Positions 9,271 to 18,093 of a stretch of 64,000 bases of DNA are shown here, piece after piece. A model generated the notes under the pieces. The model searched no databases, was not told where the DNA came from, and saw only the letters and a program-made list of their open reading frames with translations. The position numbers were made by a program, and so were the translations under genes. Source of the DNA: CALOCN01 sp942491735 (GTDB lineage Bacteria; Eisenbacteria; RBG-16-71-46; JABDJR01); the NCBI GenBank assembly GCA_942491735.1, contig CALOCN010000014.1, forward strand, positions 2,666,001 through 2,730,000. The letters are read 5' to 3'. How positions within the stretch are numbered: position 1 is the stretch's first letter; every line of letters begins with the position of its first letter.

Positions 9271-10373
9271 GCTGTTCCTTCCGCCACGTCGAGTTCGTGC
9301 GTTTCCCGGAGCTCAGCGGTCCGCTTCCGCTCGGCCACGCTGAGGAACGCCACCGCGATCAGGATGCAGGCCAGGGCGACCCAGTCCTCCTTCGCCGGCA
9401 TCCGTCCGCCCCAACCCACCGCAAAGAGCAGGGTGGATACGGTCCCCGCAATGAGCGAGGTGAGGCGGTTGACCAACCCGGCAAAGGTGGCGGTCCGTCC
9501 CCGGAACATGAACAGGAAGACCGAGAAGAAGGCCACCACCCCGAAGGCCATGCCGGCCACCACCGCACCCGACCACCGGGGAAGCGGTTCGTTGATCGCC
9601 CCGCGGAAATCGTCGACCACGGTGCCGCTCGCCCCGAACCAGGCCGGCGCGTTGTAGACACACACCGCGGCCACGACCAGGGTCATGGTGGCCGCGATCT
9701 GCTCCACCCCGAAGAAGGCCTTGTTGTTCTGCCGCTGACCCTTGGCGCGGGTGTTCTTGTAGTAGTTCATGATGTAGATCCGCAGGGCATAGGCTGTGAT
9801 GTAGCTGCCCAGGATGGTCATGGCGATCGGGGACCCCACGAAGTCGAACCCGCCTTCCCGCCGGAACACCATCTTCACCGCCACCGCGGCGAGGGCGAAG
9901 ACCACGGCCAGGTTCTCTTCCCGGTAGACCGTCTTGTGCAGAAGCCCCTGCCGGATCTGGATCGCGTCCACCACCCGGGAAATCACGATCACGCTGCCCC
10001 GCATGATGACCATGGCCACCATGACCGAGATGGGCAACGTGTACATGAGGGTGGTGGTGGGAATCACCACCGCGGTGCACACGCCCGAGGGAATGATATA
10101 GAGCACTTCCCCGGGCACGGTCCAGGGACCGATCCGCACCGGGTTCTGTGAGGTGAACCGGTACCAGCGCCGCACCAGGACCACGCCGACCGCCAGCGCG
10201 GTTCCCCCCGCGGTGCTGTAGACCAGGAACTCCACTCCGGACATCCCGGGGAGTCCCTGGTCCGCGCTTCCCAGGAAGTACTTCACCGTGATCCCGGTGA
10301 TCACGTAGAACACGAAGTAGCCGAGGCACAGATGGATGAGGCGAGCGGTGCTCCCCTCGGCTGTTCTGAACAT
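9267..10373 (-). CDS. Multi-pass integral membrane protein of unknown function
   Basis: 368-aa protein with about nine to ten hydrophobic segments (for example LCLGYFVFYVITGITVKYFLG, VVAGMAFGVVAFFSVFLFMF, LIAGTVSTLLFAVGWGG) and a short charged tail. The overall plan and the final helices resemble the drug/metabolite transporter superfamily, but I cannot name a family. The ATG at 10373 is preferred because it follows the LysR stop by two bases; the longer frame upstream only shadows the LysR gene. Expression is therefore probably coupled to the regulator. It could be an exporter controlled by that LysR. Confidence 0.75.
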   Translation of the reverse strand: MFRTAEGSTARLIHLCLGYFVFYVITGITVKYFLGSADQGLPGMSGVEFLVYSTAGGTALAVGVVLVRRWYRFTSQNPVRIGPWTVPGEVLYIIPSGVCTAVVIPTTTLMYTLPISVMVAMVIMRGSVIVISRVVDAIQIRQGLLHKTVYREENLAVVFALAAVAVKMVFRREGGFDFVGSPIAMTILGSYITAYALRIYIMNYYKNTRAKGQRQNNKAFFGVEQIAATMTLVVAAVCVYNAPAWFGASGTVVDDFRGAINEPLPRWSGAVVAGMAFGVVAFFSVFLFMFRGRTATFAGLVNRLTSLIAGTVSTLLFAVGWGGRMPAKEDWVALACILIAVAFLSVAERKRTAELRETHELDVAEGTA

Positions 10374-10375
10374 GC

Positions 10376-11284
10376 CTAACCCGCCGCCACGGTTTCCCGT
10401 TTGGCCTGGAGGAACTTGATGAACTCCTGCGCGGGCCGGGTCAACACCCGGCGTTCCTTCCAGTAAAGGGTCACCGGACGCTCCAGCCGCGCCTCGGGAA
10501 TATCGATCGCCTTGAGCATCTTCTGCTCCAGCTCCACCCGGACCGCGAACTGGGGCAGGAAGGCGATCCCCATGCCGGCCATGGCCAGCTGCTTCATGGC
10601 GCTGATGTTGGTCATGTCGAGAATGTAGGGAAGCGGAATCCCCAGTCCCTTGAAGTGGGTATCCATCATGATCCGGGTCGGGGTTCCGGCCTCGTACCCA
10701 ATGACCGATTCGTCCGCCAGGTCGCGCAGGGTGTGCTTGCGCTTGCGCGCAAAGCGGTGCTTGGGGCTGGCCACCAGCACCATGTCGTTCTGCATGATGA
10801 TGTCCGACTCGAGCTGGGGATACTGCCGGTTCCACGTGATGAGCGAGAGGTCCACGTGGTTTTCCTGCAGCAGTTCCATGACCCGGTTGGAGCTGTGCAG
10901 TTCCAGCTTGATCTTCACGTCCGGGTAGATCTCGCTGAACTCGGTCAGCCAGTGCGGCAGGAGATAGATCCCGATCGAGTTGACGCTGGCGATGTTGAGC
11001 GGCCCCTTGACCTCCTTCTCGGCCAGGGCCATGGCCCGCTTCATCTCATCGAAGCTCTCGAACATCTGGGATGCGTAGCGATAGACCAGCCGGCCGTCCT
11101 CGGTGAGGTCCATCCCCCCCTTGGTCCGGTTGAACAGGGTGCTCTCGAACGACTCCTCCAGCTGTTTGAGCTGGGTGCTGAGAGCGGACTGGGCAATGAG
11201 GAGTTCCTTGGAGGCCCGGCTCACGCTCTTGTGCACGGCGACCCGGTAGAAATAGTAGAGATGGTTGAAGTTGCATGGGAGCAT
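10376..11284 (-). CDS. LysR-family transcriptional regulator
   Basis: 302-aa protein. The N-terminal winged helix-turn-helix is FNHLYYFYRVAVHKSVSRASKELLIAQSALSTQLKQLEE (residues about 5-43), followed by a periplasmic-binding-protein-like effector domain (GPLNIASVNSIGIYLLPHWL..., VLVASPKHRFA, MAGMGIAFLP). FNHLYYF is typical of the NhaR-like branch. The ATG at 11284 has a GGAGG site a few bases upstream; the earlier in-frame codons lack one. It forms a two-gene unit with the downstream membrane protein, its most likely partner or target. Confidence 0.93.
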   Translation of the reverse strand: MLPCNFNHLYYFYRVAVHKSVSRASKELLIAQSALSTQLKQLEESFESTLFNRTKGGMDLTEDGRLVYRYASQMFESFDEMKRAMALAEKEVKGPLNIASVNSIGIYLLPHWLTEFSEIYPDVKIKLELHSSNRVMELLQENHVDLSLITWNRQYPQLESDIIMQNDMVLVASPKHRFARKRKHTLRDLADESVIGYEAGTPTRIMMDTHFKGLGIPLPYILDMTNISAMKQLAMAGMGIAFLPQFAVRVELEQKMLKAIDIPEARLERPVTLYWKERRVLTRPAQEFIKFLQAKRETVAAG

Positions 11285-11358
11285 GGAAAGGCCTCCGCCG
11301 GAATCAGGGGCACACTGTTCGAGACGCCGGGTTAGTGTCCCTGCTCCGCATGCGAGGG

Positions 11359-12768
11359 TCAAGCAGTCCAGGAGCCAAGGACATCCCGCAGTTCGGTCTG
11401 TTCACGCACCCGGTGCTCCGTGGCCCGGGCCCGCGCCTCCTCCTCCAACCCGAATCGAGCGACCCAGGCGTCCAGGGCCAGGGCAAAGCGCGCGTCATCC
11501 ACCTCCCCGGCAAGTGCCCATCCGGTGCGTCGGGACAGGGCATCCTCGAGGGTCACCGCGTCCTCCTGCGAGAAAGCAGCGGCAAGGGCCGTGGCCGGAT
11601 CCTCGTGGGGACCCGTACCGGGTATGAGTGTGTCCCGGGTCGGCTTGCCATTGGCGGGCCGGCCAAGAAGACGCTCCACGCCGTCCACCAACCGTTCCGC
11701 GACCGCGCGATAGGTGGAAAGCTTTCCCCCCAACAGGGTGAACCGCCTTCCATCCGGATCGGTGAGAATGCGCTCTTCCCGCGACACCGCCGAGGGGTCG
11801 CCGGACGCGGCAACCAGGGGTCGCAGGCCACAAACCAACCCGACCGGTTCCCAGCCACCCAGCTCCGGGAACAGCGTGGCGAAAGCGTCCCCCAGATAGG
11901 CCACTTCCTCGGGCAGGGTGCGCGGACGGTCGAGCGGTTCCGCCGCGTCGAGGTCCGTGGTCCCGAACCAACTGGTCTGCTCATCCATGGGAAGAAGAAA
12001 CAGCACCCGTCCGTCCCGCGGATGAAACACGAGCCGCGCGTCCCCGTCAGCCGGCGCGCCCCGGAGCACCACGTGGGAGCCGCGGGTCAACCGCAGGCGG
12101 GGCGTTGCCGGTCGGGCCAGGGTGTCGGCCCAGGGTCCGGTGGTCTCCACCACGGCGCGGGCCCTCAACCGCCCCGTGCGGCCGCTCAACCGGTCCCGCA
12201 CCTGGAGCACGACACCCTCCGTGTCGCGTTCCACCGAAAGACACTCGGTGTAGGAACGCACCATCGCCCCCTGCCGTCGCGCGTCCAGGGCCAGGGCCAG
12301 AACCAACCGGGCGTCCAGCACCTGCACGTCGTCGTAGACGGGCGTACCACGCCACGCCCCGCTGGTGAAGCGACCGGCCAAGGCATCGTAGAGCGCGATG
12401 CCCACCCGGATCTGCCACCGGGGCACCGAACCCGGGCTGGTCGGAGGCACCTGGAAACCCAGCCGGCGGGTGAGTCCGGGGGCCAATCGGACATGTCGCT
12501 CCCGCTCGCGCAACGCTTCCCGCACCAGGCGAAACTCCCCGGAGCGCAGGTAGCGCAGTCCCCCATGGAAGAGACGGGAGGACCGGCTGCTCGTGCCCGA
12601 TCCCCAGTCCGAACGCTCCACCAGGGCCACCTTCATGCCCCGCAAAGCGGCGTCCCGCGCCGTTCCCGTCCCATGGACGCCTCCCCCGATCACCACCACG
12701 TCGTGGGTTTCCCCAACGAGATCGTCCCAGCCGGGGCGATCCTCCCCGGGCAACTCCGGATGACTCAC
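11359..12768 (-). CDS. glpD: FAD-dependent glycerol-3-phosphate dehydrogenase
   Basis: Aerobic GlpD-like flavoprotein that oxidises glycerol-3-phosphate to dihydroxyacetone phosphate at the membrane and passes electrons to quinone. Visible features are the FAD Rossmann motif VVVIGGGVHGTGTARDAALRG, the flavin segment SSRLFHGGLRYL, and the conserved RGSHVVL, FLLPMD and VCGLRPLVA blocks, with the C-terminal helical domain (GWALAGEVDDARFALA). The GTG at 12768 avoids overlap with the divergent hydrolase; an ATG at 12813 is also possible. About 470 aa, slightly short for the family. Confidence 0.9.
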   Translation of the reverse strand: MSHPELPGEDRPGWDDLVGETHDVVVIGGGVHGTGTARDAALRGMKVALVERSDWGSGTSSRSSRLFHGGLRYLRSGEFRLVREALRERERHVRLAPGLTRRLGFQVPPTSPGSVPRWQIRVGIALYDALAGRFTSGAWRGTPVYDDVQVLDARLVLALALDARRQGAMVRSYTECLSVERDTEGVVLQVRDRLSGRTGRLRARAVVETTGPWADTLARPATPRLRLTRGSHVVLRGAPADGDARLVFHPRDGRVLFLLPMDEQTSWFGTTDLDAAEPLDRPRTLPEEVAYLGDAFATLFPELGGWEPVGLVCGLRPLVAASGDPSAVSREERILTDPDGRRFTLLGGKLSTYRAVAERLVDGVERLLGRPANGKPTRDTLIPGTGPHEDPATALAAAFSQEDAVTLEDALSRRTGWALAGEVDDARFALALDAWVARFGLEEEARARATEHRVREQTELRDVLGSWTA

Positions 12769-12806
12769 CCTCGCCGTCCCGCGGCTGCGCTCCGTATACT
12801 CGGCGC

Positions 12807-13511
12807 ATGCCAACGCCCATGCAGGTCCGTGAGGTCCCCTTTCAGCACACCGTTCCCTGGCACCTGCGGGACGGCCCCACCGCCACCGCTCCCCTCATCG
12901 TGCTCTGTCACGGCATGGGGGAAGACCCGGAGCAGGCGATCGCCCACTGGCCGCGGCTGGGAGACCTGCCCGCGCACTGGGTTGTCCCGGGCGGTCCCCT
13001 TCCCTTCGAGGTGCGCGAGCAGGATTCCATCCGGATCGGGCGGGCCTGGTACCTCTATGACGGCGGCGAGGCGCTCTTCGAACAGACCGTGCGCAACTCC
13101 GGGCAGTGGCTGGTGGACGGGCTCGATACCCTGGAGCGTGAACGGGGCTGGGCGCCCCGGGAACGGGTGCTGGTCGGCTACTCGCAGGGAGCGTACTTTG
13201 CCGGGGTCACCGCGCTCACCCACCAGGATCGGTTTCGTCGTCTGGTGGCGGTCGCGGGACGCATCAAGGACTCGTTCGTTGCCGAAGCCCTGGCCCGGGG
13301 GGGCGAACTGGAAACCCTGATCCTCCATGGGGAGAAGGACCGCTCGGTGCTTCCCGAGGCGGCGATCCAGTCGGAGCGCGTGCTGCGCGGGGCCGGCTAC
13401 CCGGTCCGGCTGGAGTTCCTTCCGGGCGGGCACCGACTGCACCCCGACCGCGACGCACGCGCCGCGGCCTGGTTGCGCGAGGCCTGGGACCTTCCGCGAG
13501 CCACATCGTGA
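12807..13511 (+). CDS. Alpha/beta hydrolase, carboxylesterase/phospholipase-like
   Basis: 234-aa cytosolic alpha/beta-hydrolase. The triad is apparent: the nucleophile serine in GYSQGAYF (GxSxG elbow), aspartate in HGEKDRSV and histidine in GGHRLHP; VLCHGMGEDP supplies the oxyanion-hole region. The size and the GGP(L/M)PF loop fit the phospholipase/carboxylesterase (YpfH-like) group. Substrate unknown. Transcribed divergently from glpD; a TATACT box at 12797 sits almost at the start codon, so the mRNA may be nearly leaderless or start at the ATG 12 bases further in. Confidence 0.85.
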   Translation: MPTPMQVREVPFQHTVPWHLRDGPTATAPLIVLCHGMGEDPEQAIAHWPRLGDLPAHWVVPGGPLPFEVREQDSIRIGRAWYLYDGGEALFEQTVRNSGQWLVDGLDTLERERGWAPRERVLVGYSQGAYFAGVTALTHQDRFRRLVAVAGRIKDSFVAEALARGGELETLILHGEKDRSVLPEAAIQSERVLRGAGYPVRLEFLPGGHRLHPDRDARAAAWLREAWDLPRATS

Positions 13512-13583
13512 TTCAACCCATCGACCCATTCGCCTGGACCTCCAGTGGGGAGCATACGTCATGACCAACGACCGGACCGCACC

Positions 13584-14321
13584 GTGAACTTTCCCTTCCC
13601 CGTTTCCGATGCCACCCTGCTCCGGCGCTACAAACGATTCCTCGCCGATGTCCTGCTCGAGGACGGGCGCAAGCTCACCGTCCACTGCGCCAATCCCGGT
13701 TCCATGCAGGGGGTGAGCGAGGTCGGGTCGCCGGTCCTGGTCTGTCTGGGGTCCCGCCCGGGCAGCAAACTCCCGGGGTCCCTCGAGGCCATCCGGGTGG
13801 ACGATCAGTGGGTCGGCATCCACCCCTCCCGGGCCAACCGGGTGGTGGAGGAGGCGCTGCTGGAGCAGAGAATCGCGCCCCTGGCCGGGTGGGGGCTGGT
13901 TCGAAGGGAGCCGGCCTGGCCCGAAGGCGGACGCGCCGACTTCCAATTGGCCCACCGGGACGGACGATTGGCATGGTTGGAGGTCAAGAACGTGACCCTG
14001 ACCCGGGGCGACCTGGCTCTGTTCCCCGACGCCGAGACCACCCGGGGCGTGCGGCATCTGGAGTGCCTGCGAGCCCGGGTCGCGGCCGGCGAACGGGCCG
14101 TTCTCCTGTTCGCGGTGGCCCGAGGCGACGTGGAGCGGGTGGGGCCGGCCGATGGGATCGACCCTGCCTACGGGGACGCCCTGAGGACGGCGGCGGGGGA
14201 AGGGGTCGAGATCCTGGGCTACCGCATGCGGGTGGACCGGGCCGGGCTGACCCTGACCGAGGCGATCCCCCTGGACCTGGGCCCGCATCTCCTGCCAACC
14301 CGGGTCCCCGAGCCGGTGTAA
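13584..14321 (+). CDS. sfsA: SfsA family protein
   Basis: 245-aa member of the SfsA (sugar fermentation stimulation) family, linked to DNA binding and nuclease-like folds, exact role unsettled. Family blocks are visible: LLRRYKRFLADVLLEDG, HCANPGSMQGV, RVDDQWVGIHPSRANRVVEEAL, RADFQL, WLEVKNVTL (the PD-(D/E)XK-like acid and lysine) and FPDAETTRGVRHLECL. The GTG at 13584 (VNFPFPVSDATLL) matches the normal family start better than the upstream ATG. A short gap separates it from the hydrolase, so co-transcription is likely. Confidence 0.93.
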   Translation: MNFPFPVSDATLLRRYKRFLADVLLEDGRKLTVHCANPGSMQGVSEVGSPVLVCLGSRPGSKLPGSLEAIRVDDQWVGIHPSRANRVVEEALLEQRIAPLAGWGLVRREPAWPEGGRADFQLAHRDGRLAWLEVKNVTLTRGDLALFPDAETTRGVRHLECLRARVAAGERAVLLFAVARGDVERVGPADGIDPAYGDALRTAAGEGVEILGYRMRVDRAGLTLTEAIPLDLGPHLLPTRVPEPV

Positions 14322-14325
14322 GACA

Positions 14326-14355
14326 TTGCCGTGGGAGGCGCCGCCCCATTACGAT
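14326..14355 (+). promoter_or_regulatory. Candidate promoter for the ferredoxin gene
   Basis: TTGCCG (14326-14331), 18-base spacer and TACGAT (14350-14355), about 50 bases before the ferredoxin ATG. The -10 box matches the TACGNT pattern seen before pyrE and the ABC transporter gene. Confidence 0.4.
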
Positions 14356-14404
14356 AGGCGGGCCCACCGACACGTTTTTTGTCCCGGCTATTGACGAGGA
14401 AGGC

Positions 14405-14680
14405 ATGACCTACATTATCGGAGAGCCCTGCATCGGGGAGAAGGACACGTCCTGTGTGGACGTGTGCCCCGTTGACTGCATCCACCCCCGCAAGGACGAG
14501 GAGGGATTCGAAGAGGCCAAGATGCTCTACATCGATCCCGAGGAGTGCATCGACTGCGGTGCATGTGAACCTGCCTGTCCCGTTTCGGCCATCGGTCCCG
14601 AGGACGCACCCATCGAGGGCGTGAGCGACGACGAATGGCAGAAGTGGCTCCAGATCAACACGGAGTACTTCCAGAAATAG
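14405..14680 (+). CDS. Two-cluster (7Fe/8Fe) bacterial ferredoxin
   Basis: 91-aa electron carrier. The first cluster region is CIGEKDTSCVDVCPVDCIH, where the long gap in the first motif fits a [3Fe-4S]-type site. The second is CIDCGACEPACPVSAI, a standard CxxCxxCxxxCP [4Fe-4S] motif. The C-terminal tail (DDEWQKWLQINTEYFQK) matches FdxA-like ferredoxins. A GAGGAAGG site precedes the ATG. The partner enzymes are not identifiable; the transketolase gene follows after 55 bases. Confidence 0.94.
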   Translation: MTYIIGEPCIGEKDTSCVDVCPVDCIHPRKDEEGFEEAKMLYIDPEECIDCGACEPACPVSAIGPEDAPIEGVSDDEWQKWLQINTEYFQK

Positions 14681-14735
14681 GGCCCACCCGCGCGCCCCGG
14701 GCGCGCCGCCTTCCCACCCGCCTCCAGGGGGATCG

Positions 14736-16760
14736 ATGCCCACCATGAGCCCAAGCTTGAAGGACGCGCTCTCCGCCCAGGACCTCGAGCAGCGCGCGGT
14801 CAACACCCTCCGTGTCCTGGCCATGGACGCAGTGCAACATGCGAACTCCGGTCATCCGGGGGGACCCATGGGCATGGCCGACATGGGCTATGTCCTGTGG
14901 AGCCGCCACCTGCGGTTCGACCCCACTCGGCCCAACTGGCCGGATCGCGATCGCTTTGTCCTGAGCGCCGGACACGCGTGCATGCTGCAGTACGGCCTCC
15001 TCCACCTCACCGGGTTCGCGCTGAGCCGCGAGGAGATCCTCAACTTCCGCCAGTGGGGATCCATGACCCCGGGACACCCGGAGCACGGTCACACCCCGGG
15101 CGTGGAAACCACCACCGGGCCGCTGGGTCAGGGGTTGGCCACCGCGGTCGGCATGGCCATGGCCGAGCGGCACCTCGCCGCGCGGCTCAACACGGACGAC
15201 TTCACCATCGTCGACCACGCCACCTACGTCATCGCCTCGGACGGCGACATGATGGAAGGGGTGCAGCACGAGGCGGCCTCCATGGCCGGCCACCTGGGCC
15301 TGGCCAAGCTGACCGTGCTCTACGACGACAACAGGATCACCATCGACGGCGACACCTCGCTCGCTTTCGACACCGAGGACGTGGGCGCACGCTACCAGGC
15401 CCTGGGCTGGCACGTGCAGAAGGTCGACGGTCACGACCGGGACGCGCTGGATGCGGCGCTGGCCGCGGCCCGCGCGGACTCGGCCCGTCCCTCGCTCATC
15501 GTCGCCCGCACCCACATCGCCACCGGCGCTCCCACCAAGCAGGACACCTCCGGTTCCCACGGGTCGCCTCTCGGCGACGCCGAGATCAAGGCGACCAAGG
15601 CGATCTACGGCTGGCCGGACGAACCGTTCCATGTCCCGGACGATGTGCGCCAGCACTACCTGGACCTGGGCGGGCGTCACCTGGAAGCACGTCAGCGCTG
15701 GGAAGACCGCTACGCCGCGTGGCGGGAGGCCTATCCCGAACGGGCCGCGATGTGGGACGCCATGGTCTCCCCTCCCCCGCCCGATGCCGCGTCGCGCCCG
15801 GTCTTCGAGGCAGGCACCGAGGTCGCTACGCGCAAGGCGTCGGGCAAGGCCCTGGCCTGGCTTCTCCCCCAGACCCCGGGTCTGGTGGGGGGCAGCGCGG
15901 ACCTCACTCCATCCAACAACACGCTGGTCGGCGAGGAGGCGCCCTACTCGCGCGCCAATCCGGCCGGGCGGTACCTTCACTTCGGGATTCGCGAACACGC
16001 CATGACCGCGGCCATGAACGGCATGGCGCTCCACGGGCTCCATCCCTATGGCGGCACCTTCCTCATCTTCAGCGACTACCTGCGGCCGGCCATGCGGTTG
16101 GGCGCGCTCATGCAGGCGTCGGTCACCTACGTGTTCACCCACGACTCCATCCTTCTGGGCGAGGACGGCCCCACCCATCAACCCATCTCCCAGCTCGCCT
16201 CATTGCGGGCCATTCCCGGACTCACCGTGATCCGCCCCGCCGACGCCAACGAAACCGTCGCGGCATGGGAGATCGCCCTGGAACGCAAGGGTCCGGTGGC
16301 TCTCGCCTTGACCCGGCAGAACCTGCCGGTGCTGGACATGAAAGCACTGGGAGCACAGGGAAACCTGCGACGCGGCGCCTACGTGCTGTTCGATCCCAAA
16401 AAGGAACCGGAGCTGATCGTCTTCGCCACCGGTTCCGAGGTCGCCCCCACCCTGGAGGCGGCCCAGCGCATGGACCAGGACGGTCATGCCGTGCGCGTGG
16501 TTGCCGTGCCCTCATGGGAGTTGTTCGCCGAACAGGACGCGGCCTATCGGGAGAGCGTGCTGGCCCCCTCGGTGGCCCGGCGGGTCGCGGTCGAAGCCGG
16601 TTCCCCCATGGGATGGGAACGCTTCACCGGAATCGGCGGCACCATCGTGGGGATGGACCGGTTCGGGGCTTCCGCTCCGTGGAAGGTCCTGCGGGAGCAG
16701 TTCGGGTTCGACACCGCCTCCATCGAACGCACCCTGCGAGCCCACCTCGGATCGCGCTGA
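14736..16760 (+). CDS. tkt: Transketolase
   Basis: 674-aa thiamine-diphosphate enzyme of the pentose phosphate pathway. Landmarks: ANSGHPGGPMGMA near the N-terminus, TTGPLGQGLATAVGMA, the ThDP motif GDGDMMEGVQHEA (seen as SDGDMMEG), the middle pyrimidine-binding domain with GGSADLTPSNNT and FGIREHAMTAAMNGMALHG, DGPTHQPISQLA, and the C-terminal domain (GWERFTGIGGTIVGMDRFG). Full family length. Its stop codon overlaps the thyA start (TGATG), so the two are translationally coupled. Confidence 0.97.
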   Translation: MPTMSPSLKDALSAQDLEQRAVNTLRVLAMDAVQHANSGHPGGPMGMADMGYVLWSRHLRFDPTRPNWPDRDRFVLSAGHACMLQYGLLHLTGFALSREEILNFRQWGSMTPGHPEHGHTPGVETTTGPLGQGLATAVGMAMAERHLAARLNTDDFTIVDHATYVIASDGDMMEGVQHEAASMAGHLGLAKLTVLYDDNRITIDGDTSLAFDTEDVGARYQALGWHVQKVDGHDRDALDAALAAARADSARPSLIVARTHIATGAPTKQDTSGSHGSPLGDAEIKATKAIYGWPDEPFHVPDDVRQHYLDLGGRHLEARQRWEDRYAAWREAYPERAAMWDAMVSPPPPDAASRPVFEAGTEVATRKASGKALAWLLPQTPGLVGGSADLTPSNNTLVGEEAPYSRANPAGRYLHFGIREHAMTAAMNGMALHGLHPYGGTFLIFSDYLRPAMRLGALMQASVTYVFTHDSILLGEDGPTHQPISQLASLRAIPGLTVIRPADANETVAAWEIALERKGPVALALTRQNLPVLDMKALGAQGNLRRGAYVLFDPKKEPELIVFATGSEVAPTLEAAQRMDQDGHAVRVVAVPSWELFAEQDAAYRESVLAPSVARRVAVEAGSPMGWERFTGIGGTIVGMDRFGASAPWKVLREQFGFDTASIERTLRAHLGSR

Positions 16761-17554
16761 TGCGCGCGTACCTGGGCCTGCTCGAACGAATTCTCGACAC
16801 CGGCGCGGTCAAGGAAGACCGCACCGGGACCGGGACCCTCAGCGTCTTTGGCCATCAGATGCGGTTCGAGCTGGGCGAGGGGTTCCCGCTGCTCACCACC
16901 AAGAAACTCCACACCAAGTCCATCGTGCACGAGTTGCTCTGGTTCCTGCGCGGCGAGACCAACATCGCCGCCCTGCGCGAAGCCGGGGTGAGCATCTGGG
17001 ACGCCTGGGCCGACGACGCCGGCGAACTGGGCCCCATCTACGGCAAGCAGTGGCGCTCCTGGGACGTGGCCGGCGGCGGCACGGTGGACCAGATCGCCGA
17101 GGCCCTACGGCTCATCCGGGAAGACCCCGACTCGCGCCGCATCGTGGTCAGCGCCTGGAACGTGGGGGACCTGCCACGCATGGCGCTTCCCCCGTGTCAT
17201 CTCCTCTTCCAGTTCTACGTGGCCGATGGGCGGCTCTCCTGCCAGCTCTATCAACGCAGCGCGGACGTGTTCCTGGGGGTGCCCTTCAATATCGCGTCCT
17301 ACGCCCTGCTCACCCATCTGGTGGCCCACGTGACCGGGCTGCGTCCGGGGACCTTTGTCCACACCCTCGGGGACGCCCATCTCTATCGCAATCACCTGGA
17401 CCAGGCCCGGGAACAACTGGCGCGCGAACCGCGTCCCCTCCCCCGCCTGGAACTGAACCCCGCCGTGACCGATCTGGCCGCCTTCCGCTACCAGGACATC
17501 ACCCTGCGCGGGTACGATCCGCACCCGCACATCAAGGCCGCGGTCTCGGTCTGA
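16760..17554 (+). CDS. thyA: Thymidylate synthase
   Basis: 264-aa enzyme that methylates dUMP to dTMP using methylene-tetrahydrofolate, the same length as E. coli ThyA. Visible motifs are KEDRTGTGTLSVFGHQMRF (phosphate-binding arginine), the TTKKLHTKSIVHELLWFL block, catalytic cysteine in MALPPCHLLFQFYV, the QRSADVFLGVPFNIASYALL block and HLYRNHLDQ. The gene overlaps the tkt stop and is followed after 10 bases by folA, which regenerates the tetrahydrofolate it consumes. Confidence 0.98.
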   Translation: MRAYLGLLERILDTGAVKEDRTGTGTLSVFGHQMRFELGEGFPLLTTKKLHTKSIVHELLWFLRGETNIAALREAGVSIWDAWADDAGELGPIYGKQWRSWDVAGGGTVDQIAEALRLIREDPDSRRIVVSAWNVGDLPRMALPPCHLLFQFYVADGRLSCQLYQRSADVFLGVPFNIASYALLTHLVAHVTGLRPGTFVHTLGDAHLYRNHLDQAREQLAREPRPLPRLELNPAVTDLAAFRYQDITLRGYDPHPHIKAAVSV

Positions 17555-17564
17555 GGCGGGCGCA

Positions 17565-18059
17565 ATGAGCCTCTCCGTCATCGCCGCGGTAGCCGAGAAC
17601 GCGGTCATTGGGCATGAGAACCGGCTCCCCTGGCATCTCCCCGCGGACCTCAAGCGGTTCAAGCAGCTCACCCTGGGCCATCCCATCCTCATGGGCCGGC
17701 GCACCTGGGAGTCCATCGGCCGCCCGCTCCCCGGTCGGCGTTCCGTGGTCATCACCGGGAACCGGTCGTATGAGGCCCCTGGGGCCGAGGTGGCGCATTC
17801 CCTTGCCGACGCGGTGGCCGCCTGCGATGGGACGGACGAAGCCTTTGTCATTGGCGGCGCCTCGCTCTTCCGCGAGGCCCTGGCCAAGGCGACCCGGGTC
17901 TACCTGACCCGGGTGCACGCGACGCCGCCCGGGGACGTATGGTTCCCTGAGGAATCCCTGCGGGGTTGGCGAGTGCGCGAGGAGATCCCGTACCCGGCCG
18001 ACGAACGCCACGCCCACGCCATGACGTTCTATGTGCTGGAACGGCCCGCATCCCCTTGA
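17565..18059 (+). CDS. folA: Dihydrofolate reductase
   Basis: 164-aa NADPH-dependent enzyme reducing dihydrofolate to tetrahydrofolate. Family landmarks are AVAENAVIGHENRLPWHLPADLKRFK (substrate loop), PILMGRRTWESIGRPLPGR (NADPH phosphate region), and the FVIGGASLFREAL glycine loop. The thyA-folA pairing is the classic dTMP cycle arrangement. A probable promoter for the next operon overlaps its last codons. Confidence 0.97.
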   Translation: MSLSVIAAVAENAVIGHENRLPWHLPADLKRFKQLTLGHPILMGRRTWESIGRPLPGRRSVVITGNRSYEAPGAEVAHSLADAVAACDGTDEAFVIGGASLFREALAKATRVYLTRVHATPPGDVWFPEESLRGWRVREEIPYPADERHAHAMTFYVLERPASP

Positions 18060-18084
18060 CGAGGACCCCTGCCTTGCCTACGCT
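18056..18084 (+). promoter_or_regulatory. Candidate promoter for the ABC transporter operon
   Basis: TTGACG (18056-18061), 17-base spacer, TACGCT (18079-18084), immediately before the ATPase ATG at 18094. Only about 10 bases separate the -10 box from the ATG, so the transcript would be almost leaderless or a second promoter is used. Confidence 0.35.
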
Positions 18085-18093
18085 CGGCGGCCA

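Noticed and set aside
11275..14288. Long open frames opposite glpD, the hydrolase and sfsA (681 and 507 codons)
   Set aside because: Their translations are low-complexity Arg/Pro/Gly-rich and no domain is visible, whereas the opposite strands encode clear enzymes.
14897..17554. 885-aa plus-strand frame running under tkt and thyA
   Set aside because: It only becomes thyA in its last 264 codons; before that it is an arginine/glycine-rich shadow of tkt in another frame. Long shadow frames are expected at this GC.
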